A DNA stretch of 64,000 nt. It comes from Peptococcaceae bacterium (lineage in GTDB: Bacteria > Bacillota > Peptococcia > Peptococcales > Peptococcaceae). The translations under genes and the position numbers were made by a program. This document shows positions 8,210 to 16,372 of the stretch, piece by piece. The stretch spans positions 1 through 64,000 of the forward strand of contig JAFYPD010000027.1 of NCBI GenBank assembly GCA_017547685.1. The letters are read 5' to 3'. The first letter of the stretch is position 1. Every line of letters begins with the position of its first letter. The notes under the pieces were generated by a model. The model searched no databases. It was not told the origin of the DNA and saw only the letters and a list, made by a program, of their open reading frames with translations.

Positions 8210-10447
8210 TTACTGCATATCAGATGCTGCAGCAGGTTCATACATTGCAATAAAACGCTGCAGAATAACCGCCACTTCTGCTCTCGTTGCAGTGCCCTGC
8301 GGCTGCATTTCATTTGCAGTGCGGCCTTTCAAAATGCCAGTCGATACTGCCCATTTCACCGCGGTTTCTGCATAGCCGGACACCTGGCCTGCATCTTTAT
8401 AATGAACCAGACGGATGGTATCGGAAGTGTCGCAGCCCTGATACTGTGCATAGCGCATCAGCATAACCGCCAGCTGCTCCCGGGTAATCGGGCTGTTTGG
8501 CGCATACTGGGTTTCGGTTATACCACCTGCCAGTTTATTCTGATGTGCCCACGCCACCGGGTTTGCATACCACGCTGTATCGCGTACATCTGTAAATGGA
8601 TAATACCCGCTGGATGCCGGTGAACCAGCCAGGCGATGCAGCACCGTTACCAGCATAGCACGACTGAAAGTTGCATCCGGGGCAAACTCTGTATCCGATA
8701 CACCGCGCAGCAGCCCATTCTCATACACATACTGAATGGCCCCTGCCGCCCAGTGATTTTCCGTATCCGTAAACGGTAATTCCTCCGGCCCTGCCAGTAA
8801 CGCTTCCAGCATAGCCTCCGCTGCTGCCAAGTCATCATAACCTTTTACCAGCGCTTTCTGTTCATCGGTTAAAGCATCGTAAGCCTTGCGGATTTCAGCA
8901 ATCGCTTCAGCATCCTCTGCGGTAATGTCATCCAGGCTGCCCACTTTATCCAGCAGCTTGTCCAGCAGTTCATCCACTTTGGCTGCCGCCTGTTTATCCG
9001 CATTGTCCACTCTGGCACCGGCCAGCGAATCCGTTGTCCAGTCGCGCGTATAATACCACTCAATCACATCGCCGTTTTTTACTGTATACTCCAGCAGACC
9101 AACTTCCGGCAGTTTGCCATCCACTTTGTACAGCCATCCCGAATTGCGGCCGTAATCAAACTCTGCCAATGTTGTTTTGCCGTTACTCATCGCAGAAACA
9201 TAACCGTTCTCTGCACCAGTCTGTGTAATATCAGTACCAGCAATTGCGTCCACCAGCGCATGATATACAGTAGAACCTTCTTTCAGTGTAACCTGTTTTT
9301 CTTTCATCCAGTAGCCGTTTGATGCTTTAATATTCACCACCACAGCAATATCAGAATGATCCGCAGATGGTCTGGATGGTACCTGACCACCACCGTTGCC
9401 CGTTGCATGACCCGGCTTTACACTATTTTTACTGAAATCATAAACATTAAACGCCTCACCGGTTTTCATCACCTGAGATGCTGCAATTAAAGCTCGGAAC
9501 CCCTGTTCCGTAGCATAAGCATTCATTTCAGTATTATCGGTATAACCAAATCCCGAATAATCTTCCAAGGCAAACTGCAGTAAACCATCCAGTGCACTTA
9601 CATCATTTTTAATAAACCGTACATCCGTTTCCGGGTTGATTCCAGCTGCAGCCAGAGCAATGATTACCATAGCAGCTGTATTGGCATCTGCTACATAACC
9701 ATATGCATCAAAACTGCCATCCTCTTTTTGCACATCAGATAAATATGCAACTGCATTATCAACAGCCGTTTTCACCTTATCATTCTTATCATAATAAAAT
9801 GCCAGACCGGCAATCATATTTGATGTGGTCTGAATCGAATCGCCCCATTCATTCCAGCTGCCGTCCTCCAGCTGATTTACAAGAACCGCTTCAATTAAAG
9901 CTGTTTCCTGTGCTTCGGTTCCATATTTCCCCTGCCGATACGCAGCCAGTGTATATGGCGCAACCCATGCACTGCTGGAATGTGCAGCCGCATTTAATTT
10001 TGCCACAGCACTTACCATTTTTTCACTATTAGCCGGGTACAGTTCTGTTGCATCAATCCCTAGAGCTGTCAGTATAATAATCGCTTTCGCATATTCTGTT
10101 TCACCTTGCGCTTCTGTTTTTGTAACGTTTCCAATTGTCTTGTTTATATATTGCTGCCTTGCGCCGTCTGCAGTTTTGCTTGCATCTGCAGGATTATAGT
10201 CCGCATATGCAGCCATATCCATGATGACCCATTCAGAAGAATTATCTACGTAGCTTTCTGCAATATTCATCATTAAAGCCGAAGCTGTTGTTACTTCTGT
10301 CTCCTGCTGCGCAGAATAAAGAAATACACCATTACCTGTTGTTTCTACACACTCACTCGCCCACACGGCTGTCGGCATGATGCTGAATAGCATGGCAATC
10401 AGCAGTACGAAGGCGATTACTTTTCTGTTTTTCATAAACTGTTTCAC
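8210..10447 (-). CDS. SLH-anchored alpha/alpha-barrel + DUF4430 protein, putative corrinoid binder
   Basis: 745 residues. A signal peptide ends at VWA-S (30/31). An alpha/alpha-barrel domain of prenyltransferase-like repeats spans about 60-330, followed by a Gly/Pro linker (344-365). A DUF4430 domain (367-473) contains NSGWLYKVDGKLP and NGDVIEWYYT. Next come a charged helical spacer (480-553) and three SLH domains (about 558-735), each with an F-x-D-x-x-x-x-W/Y start. Barrel followed by DUF4430 is the order found in animal intrinsic factor and transcobalamin; SLH repeats bind secondary cell-wall polymers. GTG 10447 is the start, with AAGGAGG 8 bases upstream. It is the first gene after a cobalamin riboswitch, so a cell-wall-held cobalamin or cobinamide receptor is the best reading. 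The ligand is inferred from context. Confidence 0.85.
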   Translation of the reverse strand: MKQFMKNRKVIAFVLLIAMLFSIMPTAVWASECVETTGNGVFLYSAQQETEVTTASALMMNIAESYVDNSSEWVIMDMAAYADYNPADASKTADGARQQYINKTIGNVTKTEAQGETEYAKAIIILTALGIDATELYPANSEKMVSAVAKLNAAAHSSSAWVAPYTLAAYRQGKYGTEAQETALIEAVLVNQLEDGSWNEWGDSIQTTSNMIAGLAFYYDKNDKVKTAVDNAVAYLSDVQKEDGSFDAYGYVADANTAAMVIIALAAAGINPETDVRFIKNDVSALDGLLQFALEDYSGFGYTDNTEMNAYATEQGFRALIAASQVMKTGEAFNVYDFSKNSVKPGHATGNGGGQVPSRPSADHSDIAVVVNIKASNGYWMKEKQVTLKEGSTVYHALVDAIAGTDITQTGAENGYVSAMSNGKTTLAEFDYGRNSGWLYKVDGKLPEVGLLEYTVKNGDVIEWYYTRDWTTDSLAGARVDNADKQAAAKVDELLDKLLDKVGSLDDITAEDAEAIAEIRKAYDALTDEQKALVKGYDDLAAAEAMLEALLAGPEELPFTDTENHWAAGAIQYVYENGLLRGVSDTEFAPDATFSRAMLVTVLHRLAGSPASSGYYPFTDVRDTAWYANPVAWAHQNKLAGGITETQYAPNSPITREQLAVMLMRYAQYQGCDTSDTIRLVHYKDAGQVSGYAETAVKWAVSTGILKGRTANEMQPQGTATRAEVAVILQRFIAMYEPAAASDMQ

Positions 10448-10567
10448 GATTTGTTCCTCCTTGACTTGTTCTTTCTATATGGAACCGTTCACACGGGAAA
10501 ACATTGCCGAATGTGCTGTCCGGCAACGGGAATCTCTCCGACAAATCAGCAAAACTTTTGTTATAAA

Positions 10568-10608
10568 AACAAAAAAGAAAAAAGCGACAGCATAATTGCC
10601 ACCGCTTT
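10568..10608 (-). terminator. Leader terminator of the B12 operon
   Basis: On the minus strand AAAGCGGTGGCA pairs with TGCTGTCGCTTT (12 pairs, some G-U) around an ATTA loop, followed by a T-rich tract (10568-10580). It lies between the aptamer and the first gene, so ligand-bound RNA would be expected to stop here. A further hairpin at 10637-10662 may belong to the switching platform. Confidence 0.8.
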
Positions 10609-10664
10609 TGTACACATTTCAGGCATAGAGATATTGCGCAGGGTGTCACAAAAACACCTGCGTT

Positions 10665-10925
10665 CATCTCCATTTGTAGGTCTTCTGACTTGTATGTCCC
10701 GATATCTGTTTTCAATTCAGATACCCCTGCACATTCTTCGCCTTCTCAGTTGTTCACCAATGACCTGCTTTCGCAGAAAAAGAATGTACTCCATACTTAC
10801 AGCTACTGCGCGCAGTTTCATCGAAATAATCGCAGCGATGATTCTGCGGCCGTGTTCAGGACTTTCACCTGATTCCCTTGTTCAGCAGAACAAGAATGCG
10901 TGTCTTTCCTCACAGCTTGAGTTTT
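10665..10925 (-). promoter_or_regulatory. Cobalamin riboswitch aptamer
   Basis: Read on the minus strand, the conserved cobalamin elements appear in order. GGGAATCAGGTGAAAGTCC lies at about 10859-10877, followed by CTGTAAG. Then come TCATTG and GAGAAGGC, matching the GCCACTG...GGGAAGGC block. Last is the B12 box CAAGTCAGAAGACCTAC at 10676-10692. Spacing and order fit the adenosylcobalamin/hydroxocobalamin riboswitch family. The edges given are approximate. Gene repression by a cobalamin is expected for this class. Confidence 0.9.
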
Positions 10926-11002
10926 TGAAACTGTGAAGTCCGGTCGCGCATTTGCCACAAAAGCCGGAGCTATATCAAATTGTTTTCATACATCTGTTGT
11001 TC

Positions 11003-11031
11003 ATAGTATCATTTGAAAAATTTTTTGTCAA
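11003..11031 (-). promoter_or_regulatory. Promoter of the B12 operon
   Basis: TTGACA (minus strand, 11026-11031), 17 bases, TACTAT (11003-11008). It gives a leader of about 550 bases that contains the riboswitch and terminator. No promoter for the divergent spoIVB could be recognised in 11032-11188. Confidence 0.8.
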
Positions 11032-11188
11032 TCTTTTGTAAACATACAGCATCCGAATCGTTCTTTTAACAGAAATTTTTCCACCGTTAATTCCTGTGCA
11101 TTCTGGGTAAATCTTTGACGGTTCATTTCCCCGTGTTCCGGACAGATTAGTAAGGCACCATATTGGAAGGGCAGGAGCTGTCAGTGAG

Positions 11189-12391
11189 GTGACAGTTTTG
11201 AGCAAACGATGGAAAACTGTGCTCTGTTCGCTGCTGATTGCCGGTGCAGGTGCCAGCGTATGGACGGTGCAGCACAAGCCAGCGGATGAAGCTGCCGCGC
11301 TGTCCTTCTCTTACTCATCGGATCTGCTGGAACAGCTGAACCCGAAAGTCAGCATGAAACTGCTGGAGTTTCTGCCAGGCAAAGAAACCATGGATCAGCG
11401 ATATCCGCAAAAAATGCTGTATCCCGGCGGACAGGCCGTTGGAATTCTACTGCGCACCGATGGCATTATGGTGGTTGGGCAATCGGGCATCACAAGCGGC
11501 GGAAAAACGGTGAATCCGGCAGAAGATGCAGGGATTCAGGCTGGTGATGTTATCACACAGGTAAACGGCACCGCCGTCACCCACGATGACCAGCTGGCCG
11601 TGCTGGTCAACCAGCTGGGCGAACAGCAGAAACCAGTGGTACTGCAGATTCAGCGCCAGAACCGGCAGCTGACCCGTGAAATCACACCGGTGTACTGCCA
11701 GGATACCCACACCTACCGCATCGGCCTTCTGATTCGGGACAATGCCGGCGGTGTCGGCACGCTGACCTTTGTGGACCCGGAAACCATGGAATATGGCGCA
11801 TTGGGGCACATGATTTCCAACAACGAAACCCAGAGCAAAATCAGCATTTTAAAGGGCAAGCTGGTGACCGCTGATATTCAGGGCATTAAAAAAGGGATAG
11901 AAGGCTATCCCGGTGAAAAAATCGGTCGCTTCGTCAGCAATGTTTCGCTGGGCAGCATTGAGAAGAATACCACAGCCGGTATCTTCGGCGTGCTGACCGA
12001 CCGCAGCCTGCTGACAAAAAGCAGTTACTCGCAGGCACTGCCAACAGCAGCACCCAATGAGATTGCAGCAGGCCCGGCACAGATTTTCACAGCCATCGAC
12101 GGCAACAAAGTGGAATGTTTCACCGTTGAAATCGAAAAAATAATGCCGTCCCACAAAGACGGCAAAGGGCTTGTGATTCGCGTGACCGACCCGGTACTGC
12201 TGGAGAAAACAGGCGGTATTGTGCAGGGTATGAGCGGCTCGCCGATTATCCAGAACGGAAAAATCATCGGCGCAGTCACCCATGTTTTTATCAACGACCC
12301 GACCAGAGGCTACGGCATTCTCATCCATGATATGCTGCAGCAGACCAGCGTGTTAGACGAAACCAGCAACACAAAACAGGCCGCAGCCTGA
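11189..12391 (+). CDS. spoIVB: SpoIVB peptidase (stage IV sporulation protein B)
   Basis: 400 residues. SpoIVB is a forespore-secreted serine peptidase that cleaves SpoIVFA and so releases processing of pro-sigma-K. An N-terminal membrane or signal segment (8-25) is followed by a PDZ domain (about 95-165, with AGIQAGDVITQVNG). The S55 peptidase domain has the histidine in GALGHMI (His207) and the serine in GMSGSPII. GTG 11189 is given as the start; TTG 11198 sits better behind GAGGTG (11187-11192), so the true start may be 3 codons later. In Bacillus recN, spoIVB and spo0A are collinear. Here spoIVB points toward recN and no spo0A follows. Confidence 0.94.
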   Translation: MTVLSKRWKTVLCSLLIAGAGASVWTVQHKPADEAAALSFSYSSDLLEQLNPKVSMKLLEFLPGKETMDQRYPQKMLYPGGQAVGILLRTDGIMVVGQSGITSGGKTVNPAEDAGIQAGDVITQVNGTAVTHDDQLAVLVNQLGEQQKPVVLQIQRQNRQLTREITPVYCQDTHTYRIGLLIRDNAGGVGTLTFVDPETMEYGALGHMISNNETQSKISILKGKLVTADIQGIKKGIEGYPGEKIGRFVSNVSLGSIEKNTTAGIFGVLTDRSLLTKSSYSQALPTAAPNEIAAGPAQIFTAIDGNKVECFTVEIEKIMPSHKDGKGLVIRVTDPVLLEKTGGIVQGMSGSPIIQNGKIIGAVTHVFINDPTRGYGILIHDMLQQTSVLDETSNTKQAAA

Positions 12392-12400
12392 CCATCACCG

Positions 12401-12429
12401 ACAGGATGCCAGAACGGCATCCTGTTTTA
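12401..12429 (+). terminator. Terminator of spoIVB
   Basis: A perfect 10-bp stem (12401-12410 with 12416-12425), 5-base loop, then TTTTA. Confidence 0.88.
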
Positions 12430-12460
12430 CTATCTGATATTAACTTATACTGTCTGGCTG

Positions 12461-12632
12461 AAAGCATGACAGGTAGTATTACGAGCGGCGCCTTCCGAAT
12501 TGAAACGGCTTTGACGCAGGCTGTTCAGCTGTGGTGGATTAGCGATTACGCAAAATCCACCAAAAGCGAACAGACAAGGAAATGTCCGGTGAGCTGAGGG
12601 AAAGCCGTCGAGTAAACTACCTGTTATGCTTT
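12461..12632 (+). repeat. Structured dispersed element, copy B
   Basis: The outer arms 12461-12477 and 12616-12632 pair over 17 positions with one G-T wobble. The core blocks GGCGCCTTCCGAATTGA (12487-12503) and GAGCTGAGGGAAAG (12591-12604) match copy A. The inner stems 12521-12526 with 12568-12573 and 12533-12540 with 12554-12561 differ in sequence from copy A but are again complementary. It lies between the converging ends of spoIVB and recN, outside both terminators. Confidence 0.75.
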
Positions 12633-12642
12633 GGAAACCGTA

Positions 12643-12686
12643 CAAAAAAGCAGAGCAAAAATCAACAGGATTCCTGCTCTGCTTTG
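12643..12686 (-). terminator. Terminator of the recN operon
   Basis: On the minus strand AAAGCAGAGCA pairs with TGCTCTGCTTT and is followed by a T-run. Confidence 0.8.
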
Positions 12687-12723
12687 TATCATGATTCATC
12701 AGAATTGTCAGACTTCTTTTTCT

Positions 12724-14406
12724 TTATTTACCGCCTTTATGTTGCGCTGCCGTTCGTTTCAGTTCTTCTGCGTGGCGCAGCTGGAATGCCTCCTCCCCGC
12801 CCAGCATACGGGCCAGTTCGGCAATTTCTTCTTCTTCATTCAGCACTGTAACACTGGTGATGGTCTGATCGTTGGCAATCTGTTTCTGAATCTGGAAATG
12901 ACAATCGGCCAATGCTGCAATCTGCGGCGAATGGGTGACACAGATTACCTGGGCATACTGGCTGACAGCGGCCAGTTTTTCACCGACTTTCACCACAATA
13001 TTGCCGCCGATGCCGGTATCAATTTCATCAAAAATCAGCGTTCCGATACTTTCATGCTGTGCCAGCACGGTTTTGAATGCCAGCATAATGCGGGACATCT
13101 CACCGCCCGATGCAATTTCACTCAGTTCCCGCAGCGGCTGCCCCGGGTTGGCAGACATAAAAAATTCCACCTGATCCATCCCCTGCGCCGTGGCAGCTTT
13201 TTCGCCAAACTGCACCGCAAAGCGGGTGTGGCTCATCGCAAGCTGCGCCAGTTCCGCCAGCAGACCTTCTGTGAGTGTTTCCGCCAGCTGCTGACGAACC
13301 TGGCGAATCTGCATGGCCAGTGCTTCAAACTGTTTCTGTTTTTCTTTACAAATCTGTTCCAGCTCGTCGATTTCCTCATCGGCATGTTCCAGCGTGTTTA
13401 TTTCCTGCTGCAGCCGCTGCTGCTCTGCAATCAGCTCTGCAATAGACAGATTGTATTTCCGTTTGGCTTTATCCAGCGTATATTTGCGCTCATTCAAGCG
13501 GTCACGCCGCTCCGCATCGTAATCCATCTTATCGCTGTAGCCGGATAAGGTTAAACCATAATCCTCCGCCATATACATCATACTCTGCAGACTCTCTGCC
13601 ATCTCACTCAGATTTTTATCATACTGACGAATGCTGTTCATGCCATCCACAGTGGCAGTCAGCATAGCATAAACAGAGCGCCGGTCACCGTACAGCAGCT
13701 GATACGCTTTTTCCGTCACAGACGAAATCTTCTCAAAATTATCCAGCACGGAAAGTTCCTGTTCCAGTGCCTCCTCTTCGCCTTCCTGCAGCTGCAGCTC
13801 CTCTAATTCCCGCAGTTTAAACCGCAGAAAATCCAGCCGTTCCTGCCGTTCCCGCAGCGACTGCTGCAGTGCATTCCGCTTTTGCTCAGCCTGCGCCAGC
13901 TGCCGGTAAGCCTCTGCCATCGCTTCTTTTTTCTGCTGAAATGCGGCATCCCCTAAACTGTCCAGCAGCTGCAGATGATGTTCTTTATTAGAGATAGCCT
14001 GAAAATCGTGCTGTCCGTAAATATTAATCAGCATCTGACCAACCTGCCGGAAACTGGCTAGTGTCACCGTGCGGTCATTGATTCGGCAGATATTCTTGCC
14101 GCTGGACGTCAGTTCCCGGTAAAGAATCAGCTGACGATCGTCATCCAGCTCATGGCCGGACTGTGCCAGCATCTGTTCCAGTTCCGGCTGCGGTTCCACC
14201 GTGAAAATACCTTCTACCATGGCTTTATTGCAGCCAAAACGAATATCCTTGCTGCTGGCCCGTGCCCCCAGCAGTAAGGATACTGCATCAATGATAATGG
14301 ATTTCCCCGCACCGGTTTCCCCGGTCAGCACATTAAACCGGGAGTCAAACTCCAGCGCAATCTGGTGTATCAAAGCAAAATCTTTCACCATCAGTCGGGT
14401 GAGCAT
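12724..14406 (-). CDS. recN: DNA repair ATPase RecN
   Basis: 560 residues, the usual RecN length. It is an SMC-like ATPase that acts at double-strand breaks. Walker A GETGAGKS is at 29-36, two long coiled-coil arms rich in Gln/Glu/Leu fill the middle (about 160-370), the ABC-type signature is IASGGEMSRIMLA, and Walker B is LIFDEIDTGIGG. It is the last gene of the leftward operon, 17 bases after argR, a neighbour pair (argR-recN) conserved across endospore formers. Confidence 0.96.
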   Translation of the reverse strand: MLTRLMVKDFALIHQIALEFDSRFNVLTGETGAGKSIIIDAVSLLLGARASSKDIRFGCNKAMVEGIFTVEPQPELEQMLAQSGHELDDDRQLILYRELTSSGKNICRINDRTVTLASFRQVGQMLINIYGQHDFQAISNKEHHLQLLDSLGDAAFQQKKEAMAEAYRQLAQAEQKRNALQQSLRERQERLDFLRFKLRELEELQLQEGEEEALEQELSVLDNFEKISSVTEKAYQLLYGDRRSVYAMLTATVDGMNSIRQYDKNLSEMAESLQSMMYMAEDYGLTLSGYSDKMDYDAERRDRLNERKYTLDKAKRKYNLSIAELIAEQQRLQQEINTLEHADEEIDELEQICKEKQKQFEALAMQIRQVRQQLAETLTEGLLAELAQLAMSHTRFAVQFGEKAATAQGMDQVEFFMSANPGQPLRELSEIASGGEMSRIMLAFKTVLAQHESIGTLIFDEIDTGIGGNIVVKVGEKLAAVSQYAQVICVTHSPQIAALADCHFQIQKQIANDQTITSVTVLNEEEEIAELARMLGGEEAFQLRHAEELKRTAAQHKGGK

Positions 14407-14423
14407 AAGGTATCACCTGCCAT

Positions 14424-14870
14424 TCAGTCCAGATAGGATTCCATTTTTTCAATAATCTTTGGAATTTCCTCTTTCTTTCTCGCTACAACCAGAATGGTGT
14501 CGTCCCCGGCTACCGACCCCAGAATTTCACCCCACTGGGCATTATCCAGCGCCGATGCCACCGCATTGGCATTGCCCGGTGCGGTGCGCACCACCAGAAT
14601 ATTTTCACTGGATGCATAGTTCAACACGAATTCTTTCAGCAAAAACCGCAGTCGTGTCTCTGATACCGTAATTTCTGTGGGCAGCGAATACCGATACAGG
14701 TCGCCGCCCACTGCAATTTTAATCAGTGCCAGTTCTTTGATATCGCGGGAGACGGTAGCCTGCGTCACAGTAAACCCATCCGCTTTCAGGTACTCTGCCA
14801 GTTCCTCCTGCGTTCCCACTACATTTTCTTTAATTACTTCCAGGATTTTTCTCTGCCGTTTTGATTTCAC
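14424..14870 (-). CDS. argR: Arginine repressor ArgR
   Basis: 148 residues. The N-terminal winged helix has TVTQATVSRDIKEL, the ArgR recognition helix. The C-terminal hexamerisation and arginine-binding domain has GSVAGDDTILVV with the conserved Asp pair. The start was set at GTG 14870 because AAGGTGA lies about 6 bases upstream; GTG 14879 would overlap that site. The regulator is embedded between nadK and recN, so it is co-transcribed with housekeeping genes rather than with arginine genes. Confidence 0.94.
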   Translation of the reverse strand: MKSKRQRKILEVIKENVVGTQEELAEYLKADGFTVTQATVSRDIKELALIKIAVGGDLYRYSLPTEITVSETRLRFLLKEFVLNYASSENILVVRTAPGNANAVASALDNAQWGEILGSVAGDDTILVVARKKEEIPKIIEKMESYLD

Positions 14871-14887
14871 AACGCTCACCTTCCAGT

Positions 14888-15748
14888 CTAGTCCTGTACC
14901 CCTCTTAGTTTTTCACGCAACACTGCGAAAAAGTTACGTTTTTCCACTACAATCAGGCATGTATCATGCTGTGCTTTTCCAATCTCGATGCGGTCGCCTT
15001 TTTTCAGTTCCACACCGTTCTGACCATCTACCGTCAGCATCGCCGGTGCGTTGTTGGAATCCATCCGCAGGGTCAGCCCCTGTTCCGGCGAAAAAATAAT
15101 CGGCCGGGCAATCAGACTGTGCGGACAGATTGGCGCCACAATACACAAGTCAATGGCCGGATATACAATCGGCCCGCCGGCCGACAATGAGTATCCAGTA
15201 GAGCCGGTTGGCGTGGAGAAGATCAGACCATCGCCGTGATACCGTTCCACCAGCTGTTCATCCAGATACAGCTCCATCTTGATAATACGGGACAATGCCC
15301 CTTTTGTTACTACCAAATCATTCAGCGCATTGACATCGGCAATGCACACATCATTCCGATACACCCGGGCACTCAGCATCATGCGCCGTTCAATTTCATA
15401 ATCACCCTCTAACAGCTGACGAAGGCTTTCTGCCAGATGTTCTACTTCAATTTCAGTCAGGAAACCCAGATAGCCCTGGTTGATGCCCAGCAGCGGAATT
15501 TCTCTGCCATACACCGTGCGGGCGGCACGCAGCATGGTTCCATCGCCGCCGATGACCAGAACCATCTGCACGGCTGCACAGAAAGCCTCTTCTGTGGACG
15601 GCGGAATCTGCATGGCTTCTGCCTCTTCCCCAATAGCAAGCACCTCCACCTGCTGCTGACGCAGCAAATCAGCTATCTGCTGACCAATCCGGATAATCTG
15701 TTCTTTATAACTATTAACAATCAGTCCAACTGTTTTTATTGTATTCAT
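14888..15748 (-). CDS. nadK: NAD kinase
   Basis: 286 residues. It phosphorylates NAD to NADP in the cytoplasm. The nucleotide-kinase motif GGDGT is at 67-71 with the catalytic Asp, followed by NDLVVTKG and TPTGSTGYSLSAGGP, all diagnostic. It sits in the usual dxs-tlyA-nadK-argR-recN order of sporulating Bacillota, here with one extra gene between tlyA and nadK. Confidence 0.95.
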   Translation of the reverse strand: MNTIKTVGLIVNSYKEQIIRIGQQIADLLRQQQVEVLAIGEEAEAMQIPPSTEEAFCAAVQMVLVIGGDGTMLRAARTVYGREIPLLGINQGYLGFLTEIEVEHLAESLRQLLEGDYEIERRMMLSARVYRNDVCIADVNALNDLVVTKGALSRIIKMELYLDEQLVERYHGDGLIFSTPTGSTGYSLSAGGPIVYPAIDLCIVAPICPHSLIARPIIFSPEQGLTLRMDSNNAPAMLTVDGQNGVELKKGDRIEIGKAQHDTCLIVVEKRNFFAVLREKLRGVQD

Positions 15749-15760
15749 ACAATCATTCCC

Positions 15761-16372
15761 TTAGAAAATCTGCAGCAATCCATACACAGCCGCACCAGTC
15801 AGTATACTGATGATACCGTACCGCAGCCATTCGCTGCGCCGCCGTGCCGCATAGGAAAAACCGACTTTCTGCAAATTATGATGCTCCATATCCAGCAGGA
15901 TAATTCCATCCGGTTCATACACCAGTTTGTATTCCAGCAGCTGACGCCGTGTTGCTGCCTGCCGCACCGTCCCCTGCTGGCCGCTTTTCACTTCCACGAT
16001 ATAGTTCTTCCATCCTTTTCGCACTAGGAAATCAGCCCGCACGGTACTTTCCTGCGGTTCTCCGTTGACATAAAGCGTAATCGGCTCCTGCAGCTGGGCA
16101 GCCAGAATTTTATACCCGTGACGCCGCAAAAACTTTGCCGCGTGTTTTTCCGCAATAAGCCCCCGCTTAAATCGCCGAGCCACCTTCCATCGGCGGTAAG
16201 CTGCCGAAAAACCGCGATACAGCAGTCCGCCCAGCAGCATACTGAGAAAAATCAGCAGCCATAATGCCGCCAGTTCCTGATGTGCTGCCAGCCACTGCTG
16301 CAGCCAGCTCTGAGCAGATAATAACATCTGCTGTATCTGCGGCACAATATTCTGTACCATTTGTGTCATCAA
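15761..16372 (-). CDS. Membrane protein with NERD/restriction-endonuclease-like domain
   Basis: 203 residues, not a recognised named family. A hydrophobic helix near 36-56 is followed by a basic stretch, then a domain resembling NERD or PD-(D/E)XK folds: GLIAEKHAAKFLRRHGYKIL (Glu), RADFLVRKG (Asp) and YIVEVKSG (E-x-K). A second hydrophobic helix closes the protein (185-202). The spacing of E, D and E-V-K suggests that nuclease-type residues are intact. Its ATG overlaps the tlyA stop by 4 bases and it is co-transcribed with nadK. A nucleic-acid-related role at the membrane is a guess from the fold only. Confidence 0.7.
   Translation of the reverse strand: MMTQMVQNIVPQIQQMLLSAQSWLQQWLAAHQELAALWLLIFLSMLLGGLLYRGFSAAYRRWKVARRFKRGLIAEKHAAKFLRRHGYKILAAQLQEPITLYVNGEPQESTVRADFLVRKGWKNYIVEVKSGQQGTVRQAATRRQLLEYKLVYEPDGIILLDMEHHNLQKVGFSYAARRRSEWLRYGIISILTGAAVYGLLQIF

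Noticed and set aside
12445-12699. An 84-codon open frame (minus) across copy B and the recN terminator
   Set aside because: It spans a terminator hairpin and the repeat; no start signals and no family resemblance.
12631-13548. A 305-codon open frame on the plus strand opposite recN
   Set aside because: It lies wholly antisense to a well-supported recN, has a Phe/His/Gln-rich composition typical of shadow frames, and starts inside the terminator.
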